Shown here one piece after another: positions 13,465-20,370 of a stretch of DNA of 20,370 nt. The position numbers were made by a program, and so were the translations under genes. Under the pieces are notes generated by a model. It had not been told where the DNA came from. It did no database searches and worked only from the letters and a program-made list of their open reading frames with translations. The stretch is from Chromatiaceae bacterium (GTDB taxonomy: Bacteria; Pseudomonadota; Gammaproteobacteria; Chromatiales; Chromatiaceae): the NCBI GenBank assembly GCA_016938795.1, contig JAFGTZ010000147.1, positions 1 to 20,370 on the forward strand, read 5' to 3'. Numbering within the stretch: the first letter of the stretch is position 1; each line of letters starts with the position of its first letter.

Positions 13465-15054
13465 TCAGGTCTCGCCCTGCGCGAAATAGCGTGCGAGAAA
13501 GGCATCGAAGGATTCATCCGTTTCGGACTCAAGCCGCTGCTGGTCCGCCACCGACTCGGCGGCCTGGCGGTCAAGTTCGGCCTCGCGCGCCGGATCGAGC
13601 GCACCCTGAAGCAAGGTGGCGCGATGCGCCAGAGACAACCGACGACTGAACTCGAAGAACCCCTCTCCGCTCTCGCGCATGGCCGCGAGAACCCGCGCCG
13701 AGGGCGTTAGCTCCGGCTCGCGCACCTTGGCACGCTGCGCCCGCACCGCCTGGCTGTGCGGCCCATCGGCACCGCCGTCGAGCAATTCCGCCGAGCCCAG
13801 CATGGCATCAAGCAGCTCGCGCGCCCACAGGCGCAGCTCCACAGGCTCGCGCGCGCGCACCAGACAGAGTCCCGGTTCGCGCCCCCGATGCGCGGTGAGC
13901 ACCTGATTGGTGTCGATGTCGCGCCGCTCGCGACTGCTGATAACCGGGCTGTCGGCAAGCAGCGCATGCAGCATCAGCACCGCGAAAAAGCGCAGCTGTT
14001 CGGCCTCTACACCTACCGGCTCGAAGACATTCACATCGGGCGAGCGCAGTTCGACATAGCGGATGCCGCGCCGGCGCAGCGCGAGCGTGGGGCGCTCCAT
14101 CCACTCGGTCAGCTGCTTGGGGCGCACCGTACTGTAATACTCGTTCTCGATCTGGAGCACGTTGGCGTTGAGCTGCTCGTAGCGCTCGCCCACCTTGACC
14201 CCAATGGTCTCGTATTGCGGACAGGGCGTCTGGATGGCCCAGGTCAGGCTGCGCACATAGGCATCGAGACTGTCGTAGCAGGCCTTGATGCCGGTGCCCT
14301 GCTCCTGCTGGTTCTGATAGCCGATATCGCCCATGCGCAGCGAGGTGGCATGGGGGTAGTAGAGTGTGTCGTCGTCGAAGGCGCGCAGATCAGTGGTCTG
14401 GCCGCGCACAAAGCTCGCGCAGATCGCCGGCGAGGCCCCGAACAGATAGGGCACCAGCCAGCCCAAACGCTGAAGATTGCGAACCATGCCCATCTGGGCG
14501 CAATCGCGAAAGGCGCGCGCGTCGCGCCCCGCGTCCTCGCTCGCCTGATAGTGTTCCCAAAAGGCGTCGGCAAAGGAAAAATTAAAATGCACCCCGGCAA
14601 TGACCTGCATGGCGCGCCCGTAGCGATTGCCAAGCCCACGCCGATAGGCGGTCTTCATGATGGCGGCATTCGAGGTGCCGTAATCGGCCAATGGAATACC
14701 GCCCGCCCCGGCAATCACGCAGGGCATGCTGGTGGCCCAGAGGAGTTCATCGCCGAGATGGCGGTGAACATAGCGATGCAGATCGCTGAGCCAGGCCACG
14801 GCGGCCTCCGCGCCCACCAGGGCCGGGGTGATGAGTTCGAGCAGGGCCTCGGAAAAATCGGTGGTAATCCAGGGATGGGTCAGGGCCGCACCGAGCGCGC
14901 GCGGATGGGGTGTTGCGGCAATGCGCCCGTCGGGGGCCACGCGCAGCCCCTCCTTTTCGAGACCGATGCGGTTCTCGGCCAGCACGGCGGCCAGCCCTGG
15001 AATCGACTGTAAACGCGCCAGGCGCCGCTCAAGCAGAGATCTAGGAGTATTCAA
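13465..15054 (-). CDS. gshA: Glutamate-cysteine ligase
   Basis: 529 aa, the gammaproteobacterial (E. coli-type) GshA. It joins L-glutamate and L-cysteine using ATP, the first and rate-setting step of glutathione synthesis, in the cytoplasm. The ATP/metal-binding signature GLEKEGLR is at 31-38, followed by the conserved LTHPWITTDFSEALLELITP. GVHFNFSF, the SLRMGDIGYQN region, and RYVELRSPDVNVFEP are also typical. Length is close to E. coli (518 aa). The start is TTG at 15054 with AAGGA about 11 nt upstream; no suitable in-frame ATG lies nearby. gshB is not in the window. It lies downstream of prc in the same direction, separated by 80 bp with a strong hairpin, so joint transcription is uncertain. 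Confidence 0.95.
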   Translation of the reverse strand: MNTPRSLLERRLARLQSIPGLAAVLAENRIGLEKEGLRVAPDGRIAATPHPRALGAALTHPWITTDFSEALLELITPALVGAEAAVAWLSDLHRYVHRHLGDELLWATSMPCVIAGAGGIPLADYGTSNAAIMKTAYRRGLGNRYGRAMQVIAGVHFNFSFADAFWEHYQASEDAGRDARAFRDCAQMGMVRNLQRLGWLVPYLFGASPAICASFVRGQTTDLRAFDDDTLYYPHATSLRMGDIGYQNQQEQGTGIKACYDSLDAYVRSLTWAIQTPCPQYETIGVKVGERYEQLNANVLQIENEYYSTVRPKQLTEWMERPTLALRRRGIRYVELRSPDVNVFEPVGVEAEQLRFFAVLMLHALLADSPVISSRERRDIDTNQVLTAHRGREPGLCLVRAREPVELRLWARELLDAMLGSAELLDGGADGPHSQAVRAQRAKVREPELTPSARVLAAMRESGEGFFEFSRRLSLAHRATLLQGALDPAREAELDRQAAESVADQQRLESETDESFDAFLARYFAQGET

Positions 15055-15084
15055 GGGCAGGGATCCTTCTCGGCTGCGATCGAG

Positions 15085-15109
15085 AGCGGCGCCCGCGCTG
15101 GGCGCCGCT
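15085..15109. other. Perfect 10-bp GC hairpin between prc and gshA
   Basis: AGCGGCGCCC and GGGCGCCGCT enclose a 5-nt loop. There is no T-run on either strand. It lies about 30 nt upstream of the gshA TTG start and could slow the transcript, protect mRNA, or act as a weak terminator after prc. Confidence 0.5.
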
Positions 15110-15115
15110 GTCAGC

Positions 15116-15145
15116 CAGGGGGGTTCAGGGGGATTCAGGGGGTCA
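15116..15145. repeat. Three tandem 10-bp units at the prc stop codon
   Basis: CAGGGGGGTT, CAGGGGGATT and CAGGGGGTCA follow one another directly. The prc stop codon spans the junction of the second and third units, so the repeat straddles the end of the gene. Slippage here would change only the last few residues or the stop position. Confidence 0.6.
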
Positions 15146-17249
15146 TGGCCGCGCGGGGTTGACGGACATGCTCAAGGCGCAGGCTGTCGGCGAGAATGCG
15201 TGCAGCCTCCTCGATCTGAATGCGCTCGATCACCTCGCGCTGCGCCTCCAGCGCCTCTTCATCGACGTTCTCGGCCTCTTCGTCCACCGGCGTCAGGCCG
15301 CGCGCGCGCAGAAAGTCATCGCGATGGCGCTCGAAGGCGATTTCGAGCGCCGCGTCCTGTTCGCGCCGATCCGTCTCGCGCAGCGAGACCTGGGTACGCT
15401 CCTCCATCTCGCGCATCAGCCGCGCGCGTTCAATCAAGAGGCGAAATCCCGGATCATTCACCACACGCCTAGCCGACTGGCGCGCCAGCACCTCGGCGGT
15501 CGTGAGCGCTCCAACCCGGCGATAATTCGCCGCCTCGATCCGCGTCCAGGGCAGCGGATTGTCGAGTGAGCGCTCGCCGTGCTCGGGCAGCTCATCGGCG
15601 CTCGGGAAGCGAATATCGGGCTCAACCCCGCGCAACTGGGTGCTGCCGCCGCTGATGCGGAAAAATTCGGCCATGGTCAGGCGCAGCCGCCCCAGGTCGT
15701 TCGATTCGCCCGGCACATAGCGATTGAGATCAATGAGGGTCTGCACCGTACCCTTGCCAAAGGTCGGCTCGCCGATGATCCAGCCGCGCCCGTAGTCCTG
15801 AATGGCGGCGGCAAAAATCTCCGAGGCCGAGGCGCTATCGCGATCCACCAGCACCGCGAGCGGCCCGGAGTAGGCCACGCCTGGATCCACATCGCGCTCC
15901 ACCTCCACCTTGCCGAGCGCATCCTTCACCTGCACCACGGGACCGGTGTCGATGAAAAGCCCGGTGAGCGTGGTGGCCTCGGCAAGCGAGCCGCCGCCAT
16001 TGGCGCGCAGATCAATCACCAGGCCGTCGATGCCCGCAGCGGTGAGTTCCTCGATGAGCCGGCGCGTGTCGCGCGTGGTGCTGCGGAAATTGCGATCACC
16101 CGCGCCCTCGGCCTGAAAATCGCGATAGAAGGCGGGAATTTCGATCACGCCGATGCGCAGCCCCTGAAGCTCGGGCAGCTCCGTGACGCGATAGCCCTTG
16201 GCCGCCTGCTCCTCAAGCTTGATCTGGTTGCGCACCAGGGCAATCTCACGCGGACGCGCGCCCGCGCCCGTGGCGCCCGAGAGCAGTTGCAGTCGCACCA
16301 CCGAGCCCTTGGGGCCACGAATGCGCTCCACCACATCCTCCAGACGCCAGCCAACCACATCCTCGATGGCGCCATCGAGTCCCTGCCCCACGCCCAGGAT
16401 GCGGTCGCCCGTATGCACCTGACCCGATTCGCGCGCCGGCCCCCCAGGCACCGTGCTCTGCACCACGGTGTATTCGTTATCCAGACGCAGCACCGCGCCG
16501 ATACCTTCGAGCGAGAGCTTCATGCTGATATCGAAATTTTCCGAGGTGCTCGGCGACATGTAGCTGGTATGCGGCTCCAGCGTCAGGGTGTGGGCGTTGA
16601 CAAAGGCCTGAAAGACGTCGTCACGATCAAATTGCTCAATGCGCCGTCGCAGCCCCTCGTAGCGCTGCCTGAGGCGCTCACGGATGTCGGCATCCGATTT
16701 ATCGGCGAGGCGCAACGCCAGATAGTCGTTCTTGACGCGCTTGCGCCAGTAGTCATCAAGCTCCGCCGGCTCCTTGGCCCAGGGTCGATCCTCGGCGTCG
16801 AGATCGAAGGATTCGGGGCGCGAAAAATTGAAGTCGCGCTCCAGCAGCGTCAAGGCGTGGTCGATGCGCTCGTCGAGACGCTTGCGGTAGAGGCGAAAGA
16901 TATCGAAGGCGATATCGAGTTCGCCGCGCCGCAACTGTTCATCGAGACGACGCGCGCCAAACGCCAGACGCTCGACATCGCTCGCGAGAAAGAAGGCCCG
17001 GTTGGGATCGAGCGCCTCCAGATAGTTCTCCAGCACCTGGCGCGCGAAATCGGAATCGAGATCGAGCTTGCGGTAGTGATAGCGCTCCAGCACCTTGTTG
17101 ATGACCACCATGGCCTTGCTGTGCCCCTGGGTCGGGTAAAGTTCCGAGAGCGGCACCGGATGGGGTGCGGCCAGGGAGAGGGCCGCCGCGCAAAGGAGCG
17201 CGACGGCAAGCGGAAGTCGGAAAAGGCGGGCGATCATGGTTCTACTCAT
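15135..17249 (-). CDS. prc: Carboxy-terminal processing (tail-specific) protease
   Basis: 704 aa, the size of the long E. coli Prc/Tsp type (682 aa). A Sec signal peptide is present (hydrophobic about 10-27, cleavage near SLA-A), so it acts in the periplasm, degrading proteins with hydrophobic C-termini and trimming cell-wall hydrolases and lipoproteins. The N-terminal helical domain spans about 30-235 and the PDZ domain about 240-325. The S41 peptidase core carries Ser474 (DSASASE) and Lys499 (FGKGTVQ), spaced 25 residues apart as in E. coli Ser452/Lys477. RGVEPDIRFPS and a charged helical C-terminal domain follow. The start at 17249 is preferred (GGGGG about 10 nt upstream); an ATG four codons later is an alternative. 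It lies 64 bp downstream of def, probably with its own promoter. Confidence 0.95.
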   Translation of the reverse strand: MSRTMIARLFRLPLAVALLCAAALSLAAPHPVPLSELYPTQGHSKAMVVINKVLERYHYRKLDLDSDFARQVLENYLEALDPNRAFFLASDVERLAFGARRLDEQLRRGELDIAFDIFRLYRKRLDERIDHALTLLERDFNFSRPESFDLDAEDRPWAKEPAELDDYWRKRVKNDYLALRLADKSDADIRERLRQRYEGLRRRIEQFDRDDVFQAFVNAHTLTLEPHTSYMSPSTSENFDISMKLSLEGIGAVLRLDNEYTVVQSTVPGGPARESGQVHTGDRILGVGQGLDGAIEDVVGWRLEDVVERIRGPKGSVVRLQLLSGATGAGARPREIALVRNQIKLEEQAAKGYRVTELPELQGLRIGVIEIPAFYRDFQAEGAGDRNFRSTTRDTRRLIEELTAAGIDGLVIDLRANGGGSLAEATTLTGLFIDTGPVVQVKDALGKVEVERDVDPGVAYSGPLAVLVDRDSASASEIFAAAIQDYGRGWIIGEPTFGKGTVQTLIDLNRYVPGESNDLGRLRLTMAEFFRISGGSTQLRGVEPDIRFPSADELPEHGERSLDNPLPWTRIEAANYRRVGALTTAEVLARQSARRVVNDPGFRLLIERARLMREMEERTQVSLRETDRREQDAALEIAFERHRDDFLRARGLTPVDEEAENVDEEALEAQREVIERIQIEEAARILADSLRLEHVRQPRAAMTP

Positions 17250-17313
17250 GCTGTTGGCACCCCCGCGACAGCGGTTGCAATGAGGGCCAGAAGAGACTGC
17301 ACACTAGAGCGGC

Positions 17314-17835
17314 TCAGCGCCCCTGTCCACCCCGAGGCGCATAGACCTTGCGCCGGTAGAGATCGGTGCGACGGCTCACCACCCGATCGACAAAGAGCAG
17401 TCCGTCGAGATGGTCAATCTCGTGCTGCACCGCGCGCGCCTCGTAACCTTCCATGTCGTACTCGTGAGTCTGACCCTCAAGATCCTGGGCGCGTAGCCGG
17501 ATCTGGGTGGCGCGCATCACATTGCCCGTATAGTCGGGCACCGAGAGACAGCCCTCGCGCCCCATGGCGAAGCCCTCCCAATGCAGAATCTCGGGATTGA
17601 TCAGCACCAGATAGCCGTGGTTCGGCGTCTTGGGTCGCCCCGAGACGTCCACGATGACGATGCGCTGAAAGCGCCCGACCTGGGGTGCGGCAATGCCGAC
17701 CGCCGCTGGCCCGTCGAGTCGCGTCTCCTCCAGATCGGCGACGAAATCGCGCAGCGCCGCATCGAAACGCTCGACCGTGGAGGAGACCTGTTTCAGGCGC
17801 GGATCGGGAAGCCGGAGAATATCGAGAATAGCCAT
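17314..17835 (-). CDS. def: Peptide deformylase
   Basis: 173 aa. It removes the formyl group from the N-terminal methionine of nascent proteins. All three motifs are present: VGIAAPQVG (motif 1), EGCLSVP with metal ligand Cys96 (motif 2) and QHEIDHLDG with His138, Glu139 and His142 (motif 3). Length is typical (about 170 aa). It is not next to fmt, rsmB or dprA as the main def gene usually is, so a second copy may exist elsewhere in the genome. The ATG lies 3 nt after the gcvR stop codon, so the two are almost surely co-transcribed and coupled. Confidence 0.96.
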   Translation of the reverse strand: MAILDILRLPDPRLKQVSSTVERFDAALRDFVADLEETRLDGPAAVGIAAPQVGRFQRIVIVDVSGRPKTPNHGYLVLINPEILHWEGFAMGREGCLSVPDYTGNVMRATQIRLRAQDLEGQTHEYDMEGYEARAVQHEIDHLDGLLFVDRVVSRRTDLYRRKVYAPRGGQGR

Positions 17836-17838
17836 GGT

Positions 17839-18369
17839 TCAGCCGATCAGTAGGTCCACGGGAGAGACGTCCACCGCGACGCCCCGCTCACCAAGCCCGC
17901 TCAGTGCCTCGCCCAGCTCTTCGAGGGTTGCCTCGCAATAGCCCTGGATGTTCATGATGTAGAGCGGACGCTCGGCGCCGCCGGCGACATCGGATTCGAG
18001 TTCCAGGATATGAAAGCCACGCGCCACCAGCGCCTCGGTCACATCGGCCACGATGCCGGCTCGGTCCGCGCCATTGACGCGCACCTGAACATTGGGCAGC
18101 AGATGCTGGTGCAGCCCGCCCTGGAGCGGATCGAGATGCAGCCGCAGCCCAAGCTCCTCCGCCACCGGCTGGAGCGCCTCGCGGATGCTCTGCTCGCTCG
18201 CCGTCGCGCTCACCATCATCATGATGGTGAAGTTACCCCCCAGGCGCAGCATCGAGGCCTCGCCCAGGGTGCAGCCGGTGCCATAGAGGGCGCGTGTCAC
18301 GCGCGCCACAATCCCGGGACGATCAGCGCCGACCAGGGTCAAAAGATTCCACTCGGACATGTCGGACAT
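17839..18369 (-). CDS. gcvR: GcvR-like ACT-domain regulator (glycine cleavage system repressor family)
   Basis: 176 aa with two tandem ACT domains: about residues 8-75 (LLTLVGADRPGIVARVTRAL) and 93-170 (VQVRVNGADRAGIVADVTEAL). This is the GcvR architecture. In E. coli GcvR binds GcvA and, depending on glycine, represses the gcvTHP operon. No gcv gene or gcvA is present here, so the target is inferred from family only. It has no DNA-binding domain. The ATG at 18369 has GAGG seven nt upstream; a second ATG three codons later is less well placed. It forms a tight pair with def downstream. Confidence 0.85.
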   Translation of the reverse strand: MSDMSEWNLLTLVGADRPGIVARVTRALYGTGCTLGEASMLRLGGNFTIMMMVSATASEQSIREALQPVAEELGLRLHLDPLQGGLHQHLLPNVQVRVNGADRAGIVADVTEALVARGFHILELESDVAGGAERPLYIMNIQGYCEATLEELGEALSGLGERGVAVDVSPVDLLIG

Positions 18370-18435
18370 GGAGGTTCCTCAAGCAGGATAATTATGCTCA
18401 TCGCACATCAGTTTTTCGGTTTTTCTCTTGCGCGC

Positions 18436-19215
18436 TCACCCAGAAACTGATCTGTGATGGGTGTCGTTATGCTCGGCGCCAGGATGCAACCAGATCAGGC
18501 TCGCCATGCGCCCGGTCACACCATCGCGCCGATAGGAAAAAAAGCGCTGCGGCTGAGACCAGGTGCAATCCTCTCCCCCATAGATATGGGTCAGGCCCCA
18601 ACGCGCCAATCGCAGGCGCGCAAGCGTGAAGAGATTGGCGTGCCAGCGCCCGCAGATGCGCTCGAAGGCGGCCTCGGCGGCAGTGTCCGCGCGCATGAAA
18701 ACCGCGCGCACCTCGTCGCCCACCTCGAAGGCCGCCGGCCCGATCGCCGGCCCGAGCCAGGCCAGCACCTCGGCGGATGGCGCGCCCAGGCGTTCCAGCG
18801 CGCGCTCGATCACGCCGGCGGCCAGCCCGCGCCAGCCCGCATGAACCGCGCCGACCCGGGTGCCGGCCCGATCGCAGAGCAACAGGGGCAGACAGTCGGC
18901 GGTGAGCACCGCGCAGACCTCGCCCGCGCGGGTCGAGACCAAGGCATCGGCCTCGCACTCCGCGCGCCAGCCATCCGCCGAGAGCGCCTCGCAGCCATGT
19001 ACCTGACGCAGCCAGCGCGGCGGCTCGGGCAGCGCCGCGCGCTCGATCAGAAGGGCGCGATTGCGCGCCACCCGCTCGGCATCGTCACCCACATGGTCGC
19101 CAAGATTGAGGCTTGCGTAAGGGCCTGAACTGACGCCGCCGAGGCGCGTGGTCGAGAGCGCGCGCACCGCAGCCGGCGCCGGCCACTCGGGCCTGATCCA
19201 GTCGCTTTCAGCCAT
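18436..19215 (-). CDS. pgeF: Peptidoglycan editing factor PgeF (laccase-domain, YfiH family)
   Basis: 259 aa. Family PF02578, once called polyphenol oxidase. In E. coli it prevents or removes L-Ser misincorporation in place of L-Ala in the peptidoglycan stem, and related proteins act on purine nucleosides. The active-site ligands are His73 (QVHG), Cys108 (TADCLPLLL) and His125 (VHAGWRG), followed by the conserved LGPAIGPAAFEVG and, near the C-terminus, the FFSYRRDGVTGRMA block. The ATG overlaps the last 8 nt of rluD (ATGGCTGA), a strong sign of translational coupling. The bamD | rluD-pgeF order is the same as in E. coli, where clpB follows; here a GcvR/def unit follows instead. Confidence 0.95.
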   Translation of the reverse strand: MAESDWIRPEWPAPAAVRALSTTRLGGVSSGPYASLNLGDHVGDDAERVARNRALLIERAALPEPPRWLRQVHGCEALSADGWRAECEADALVSTRAGEVCAVLTADCLPLLLCDRAGTRVGAVHAGWRGLAAGVIERALERLGAPSAEVLAWLGPAIGPAAFEVGDEVRAVFMRADTAAEAAFERICGRWHANLFTLARLRLARWGLTHIYGGEDCTWSQPQRFFSYRRDGVTGRMASLIWLHPGAEHNDTHHRSVSG

Positions 19216-20185
19216 GCGCCGCTCCGCGCGCCGCCGCGCGCAGCTCGGCCAGCAGCGCCTCCAGATCGGGCGCCATGGGCGCCTCCCAGAACACCGGCTC
19301 GCCGCTCAGCGGATGGGTCAGCCCCAGACGGATGGCGTGCAGGGCCTGACGCGGAAAGTGTTGCAGCGCCTCGGTCAGGGCCGGTGCGGCGCCGCGCGGC
19401 GGGCGCGGTCGCACCCCATAGGTGCGATCACCCACCAGCGGATGGCGCAGATGGGCCATATGCACCCGAATCTGGTGCGTGCGCCCGGTTTCGAGTTCCA
19501 CCGCCAACAGCGAGTGGCCCGGATAGCGCTCCAACACCCGATAGTGTGTCACCGAGGGGCGTCCCCCAGCCACCACCGCCATGCGCGTGCGCTGGGTGGG
19601 GTGACGCCCGATCGGCGCCTCGACCCGCCCGCCGGCCACCAGCTCGCCCAGCACCAGGGCGCGATATTCGCGATGCACCTGACGCAGCCGCAGCTGCTCG
19701 ACCAGCGCCCGGTGCGACTGAAGGGTGCGCGCCACCACCAGCAACCCCGAGGTGTCCTTATCGAGCCGATGCACAATGCCCGCGCGCGGCACCGCCGCCA
19801 GCTCGGGCGCATGGTGCAGCAGGGCATTTTGCAGGGTGCCGTCCGGATTGCCAGCGGCCGGATGCACCACCAGCCCCGCCGGCTTGTTGATGATCAGCAG
19901 GGCCTCGTCCTCGTGCAGGATGTCGAGCGCGATCGCCTCGGCGAGACAGTCGCCGGAACGCTCGATCAGCGCCTCCACCACCACCTGCTCGCCGCCCATG
20001 ACACGCTCGCGGACCCCACGCGGCGCGCGCCCGTCAATGCGCACCTCGCCGGCGGCAATCCACTGTTGCAGACGGGCGCGCGAAAACTCGGGCAGCAGTC
20101 GCGCGAGCGCCTGATCGAGACGCGCGCCCGCCTGCTCGGCGCCGATGCGCACCTCACGGCGCACCCGCTCAGCGGCAAGATTCAT
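19208..20185 (-). CDS. rluD: 23S rRNA pseudouridine synthase RluD
   Basis: 325 aa from ATG 20185; an ATG at 20200 would add five residues (GGGGG eight nt before 20185 favours the shorter form). It makes pseudouridines in helix 69 of 23S rRNA. The S4 RNA-binding domain is at about 21-70 (RLDQALARLLPEFSRARLQQWI). The catalytic domain carries HRLDKDTSG with nucleophile Asp142, and LETGRTHQIRVHM is the second conserved block. RluC-type paralogues are similar, but the position divergent from bamD and upstream of pgeF identifies RluD. The stop overlaps the pgeF start by 8 nt. Confidence 0.95.
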   Translation of the reverse strand: MNLAAERVRREVRIGAEQAGARLDQALARLLPEFSRARLQQWIAAGEVRIDGRAPRGVRERVMGGEQVVVEALIERSGDCLAEAIALDILHEDEALLIINKPAGLVVHPAAGNPDGTLQNALLHHAPELAAVPRAGIVHRLDKDTSGLLVVARTLQSHRALVEQLRLRQVHREYRALVLGELVAGGRVEAPIGRHPTQRTRMAVVAGGRPSVTHYRVLERYPGHSLLAVELETGRTHQIRVHMAHLRHPLVGDRTYGVRPRPPRGAAPALTEALQHFPRQALHAIRLGLTHPLSGEPVFWEAPMAPDLEALLAELRAAARGAAHG

Positions 20186-20221
20186 AGACCAGGCCCCCAT
20201 GCCCGCCGGGCGGCGCCTTCG

Positions 20222-20229
20222 AGTATACT
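20222..20229. promoter_or_regulatory. Palindromic -10-like box between rluD and bamD
   Basis: AGTATACT is self-complementary, so TATACT can be read on both strands, 32 nt before the bamD ATG and 37 nt before the rluD ATG. It may serve divergent promoters, but neither direction has a good -35 at 16-18 nt. Confidence 0.35.
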
Positions 20230-20260
20230 GCGACGAATTTTCACAAGGTGATCCTGGAAC

Positions 20261-20370
20261 ATGCCACGCACGTTATCACGACTGCCCGCGCTGCTGTTCG
20301 CCGTTCTGCTCGCCGGCTGCGGGGTCTTTGGCAAGGAAATCGACACCACCGAAGGCTGGAGCGCCGACAA
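20261..20370 (+). CDS. bamD: Outer membrane assembly lipoprotein BamD (partial, 5' end only)
   Basis: The first 36 codons from ATG 20261 are present, running off the window. A lipoprotein signal peptide ends in the lipobox LLAGC with Cys20, followed by GVFGKEIDTTEGWSAD, typical of the start of gammaproteobacterial BamD. BamD is an essential part of the BAM complex that inserts beta-barrel proteins. AAGGTG lies 10-15 nt upstream. The divergent rluD-pgeF neighbour matches the E. coli locus and supports the call despite the short fragment. Confidence 0.87.
   Translation, partial: MPRTLSRLPALLFAVLLAGCGVFGKEIDTTEGWSAD

Noticed and set aside
13683..13700. GCCGCGAGAACCC inside gshA resembling the REP-like repeat after sthA
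   Set aside because: It lies in conserved gshA coding sequence and lacks the GTGGAAGCGGCTT head, so similarity is probably chance codon content.
13756..15012. 418-codon plus-strand frame opposite gshA
   Set aside because: Antisense shadow of a complete glutamate-cysteine ligase.
15579..17600. 673-codon plus-strand frame opposite prc and def
   Set aside because: Antisense shadow of two clearly identified genes; spans the gap between them and has no domain content.
1..20370. Search for CRISPR arrays, insertion sequences, prophage or defence genes
   Set aside because: No regularly spaced repeats, transposase, integrase or known defence-domain gene was seen on either strand.

Overview
This is a 20.4-kb, high-GC chromosomal window from a gammaproteobacterium. 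The gene families and the bamD | rluD-pgeF arrangement at the right edge support that class. The codon use and the style of palindromic intergenic repeats suggest a Chromatiales-like (purple sulfur bacterium) genome, but no photosynthesis or sulfur-oxidation gene is present to prove it. The content is mostly housekeeping. There is no CRISPR array, insertion sequence, prophage or recognisable defence island.

Layout. Positions 1-755 (minus) hold a partial EF-hand protein with a collagen-like Gly/Pro linker; its C-terminus lies beyond the left edge. Next come dnaE (minus, GTG start at 4436), a 405-bp gap with an AT-rich patch, and an exported TlpA-type thioredoxin (minus). A plus-strand yihY/BrkB membrane-protein gene converges on, and overlaps by 34 bp, a minus-strand pair: the rimB-like protease gene and msrB. 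From 8123 rightwards the plus strand carries psd, tRNA-Leu(CAA) with its own promoter and terminator, a palindromic intergenic element, nth, a DUF1841 gene, a 'host attachment' (baeRF12-like) gene and sthA. A 380-bp gap then holds a REP-like inverted-repeat pair and a strong promoter with a built-in imperfect palindrome, followed by an unrecognised exported Met/Pro/Gln-rich protein gene. The minus strand from 20185 back to 13465 carries rluD-pgeF, gcvR-def, prc (ctp) and gshA. bamD starts at 20261 on the plus strand and runs off the right edge.

Functional themes. Several genes deal with redox and thiol balance: gshA (glutathione), msrB (methionine sulfoxide repair), the TlpA-like thioredoxin and sthA (NADPH/NADH). 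Others serve the envelope: psd, yihY, prc, pgeF and bamD. Others serve DNA, RNA or protein maintenance: dnaE, nth, rluD, def and rimB. The tight pairs (8-bp overlap rluD/pgeF, 3-bp gap gcvR/def, 5-bp gap host-attachment/sthA, 9-bp gap nth/DUF1841) look like co-transcribed units.

The least ordinary material is the exported Met/His/Cys-containing protein at 12818-13381 together with its promoter, which has an 11-2-11 imperfect palindrome of the general ArsR/SmtB operator shape, and the EF-hand/collagen-like protein at the left edge. No complete, clearly new multi-gene system is visible.
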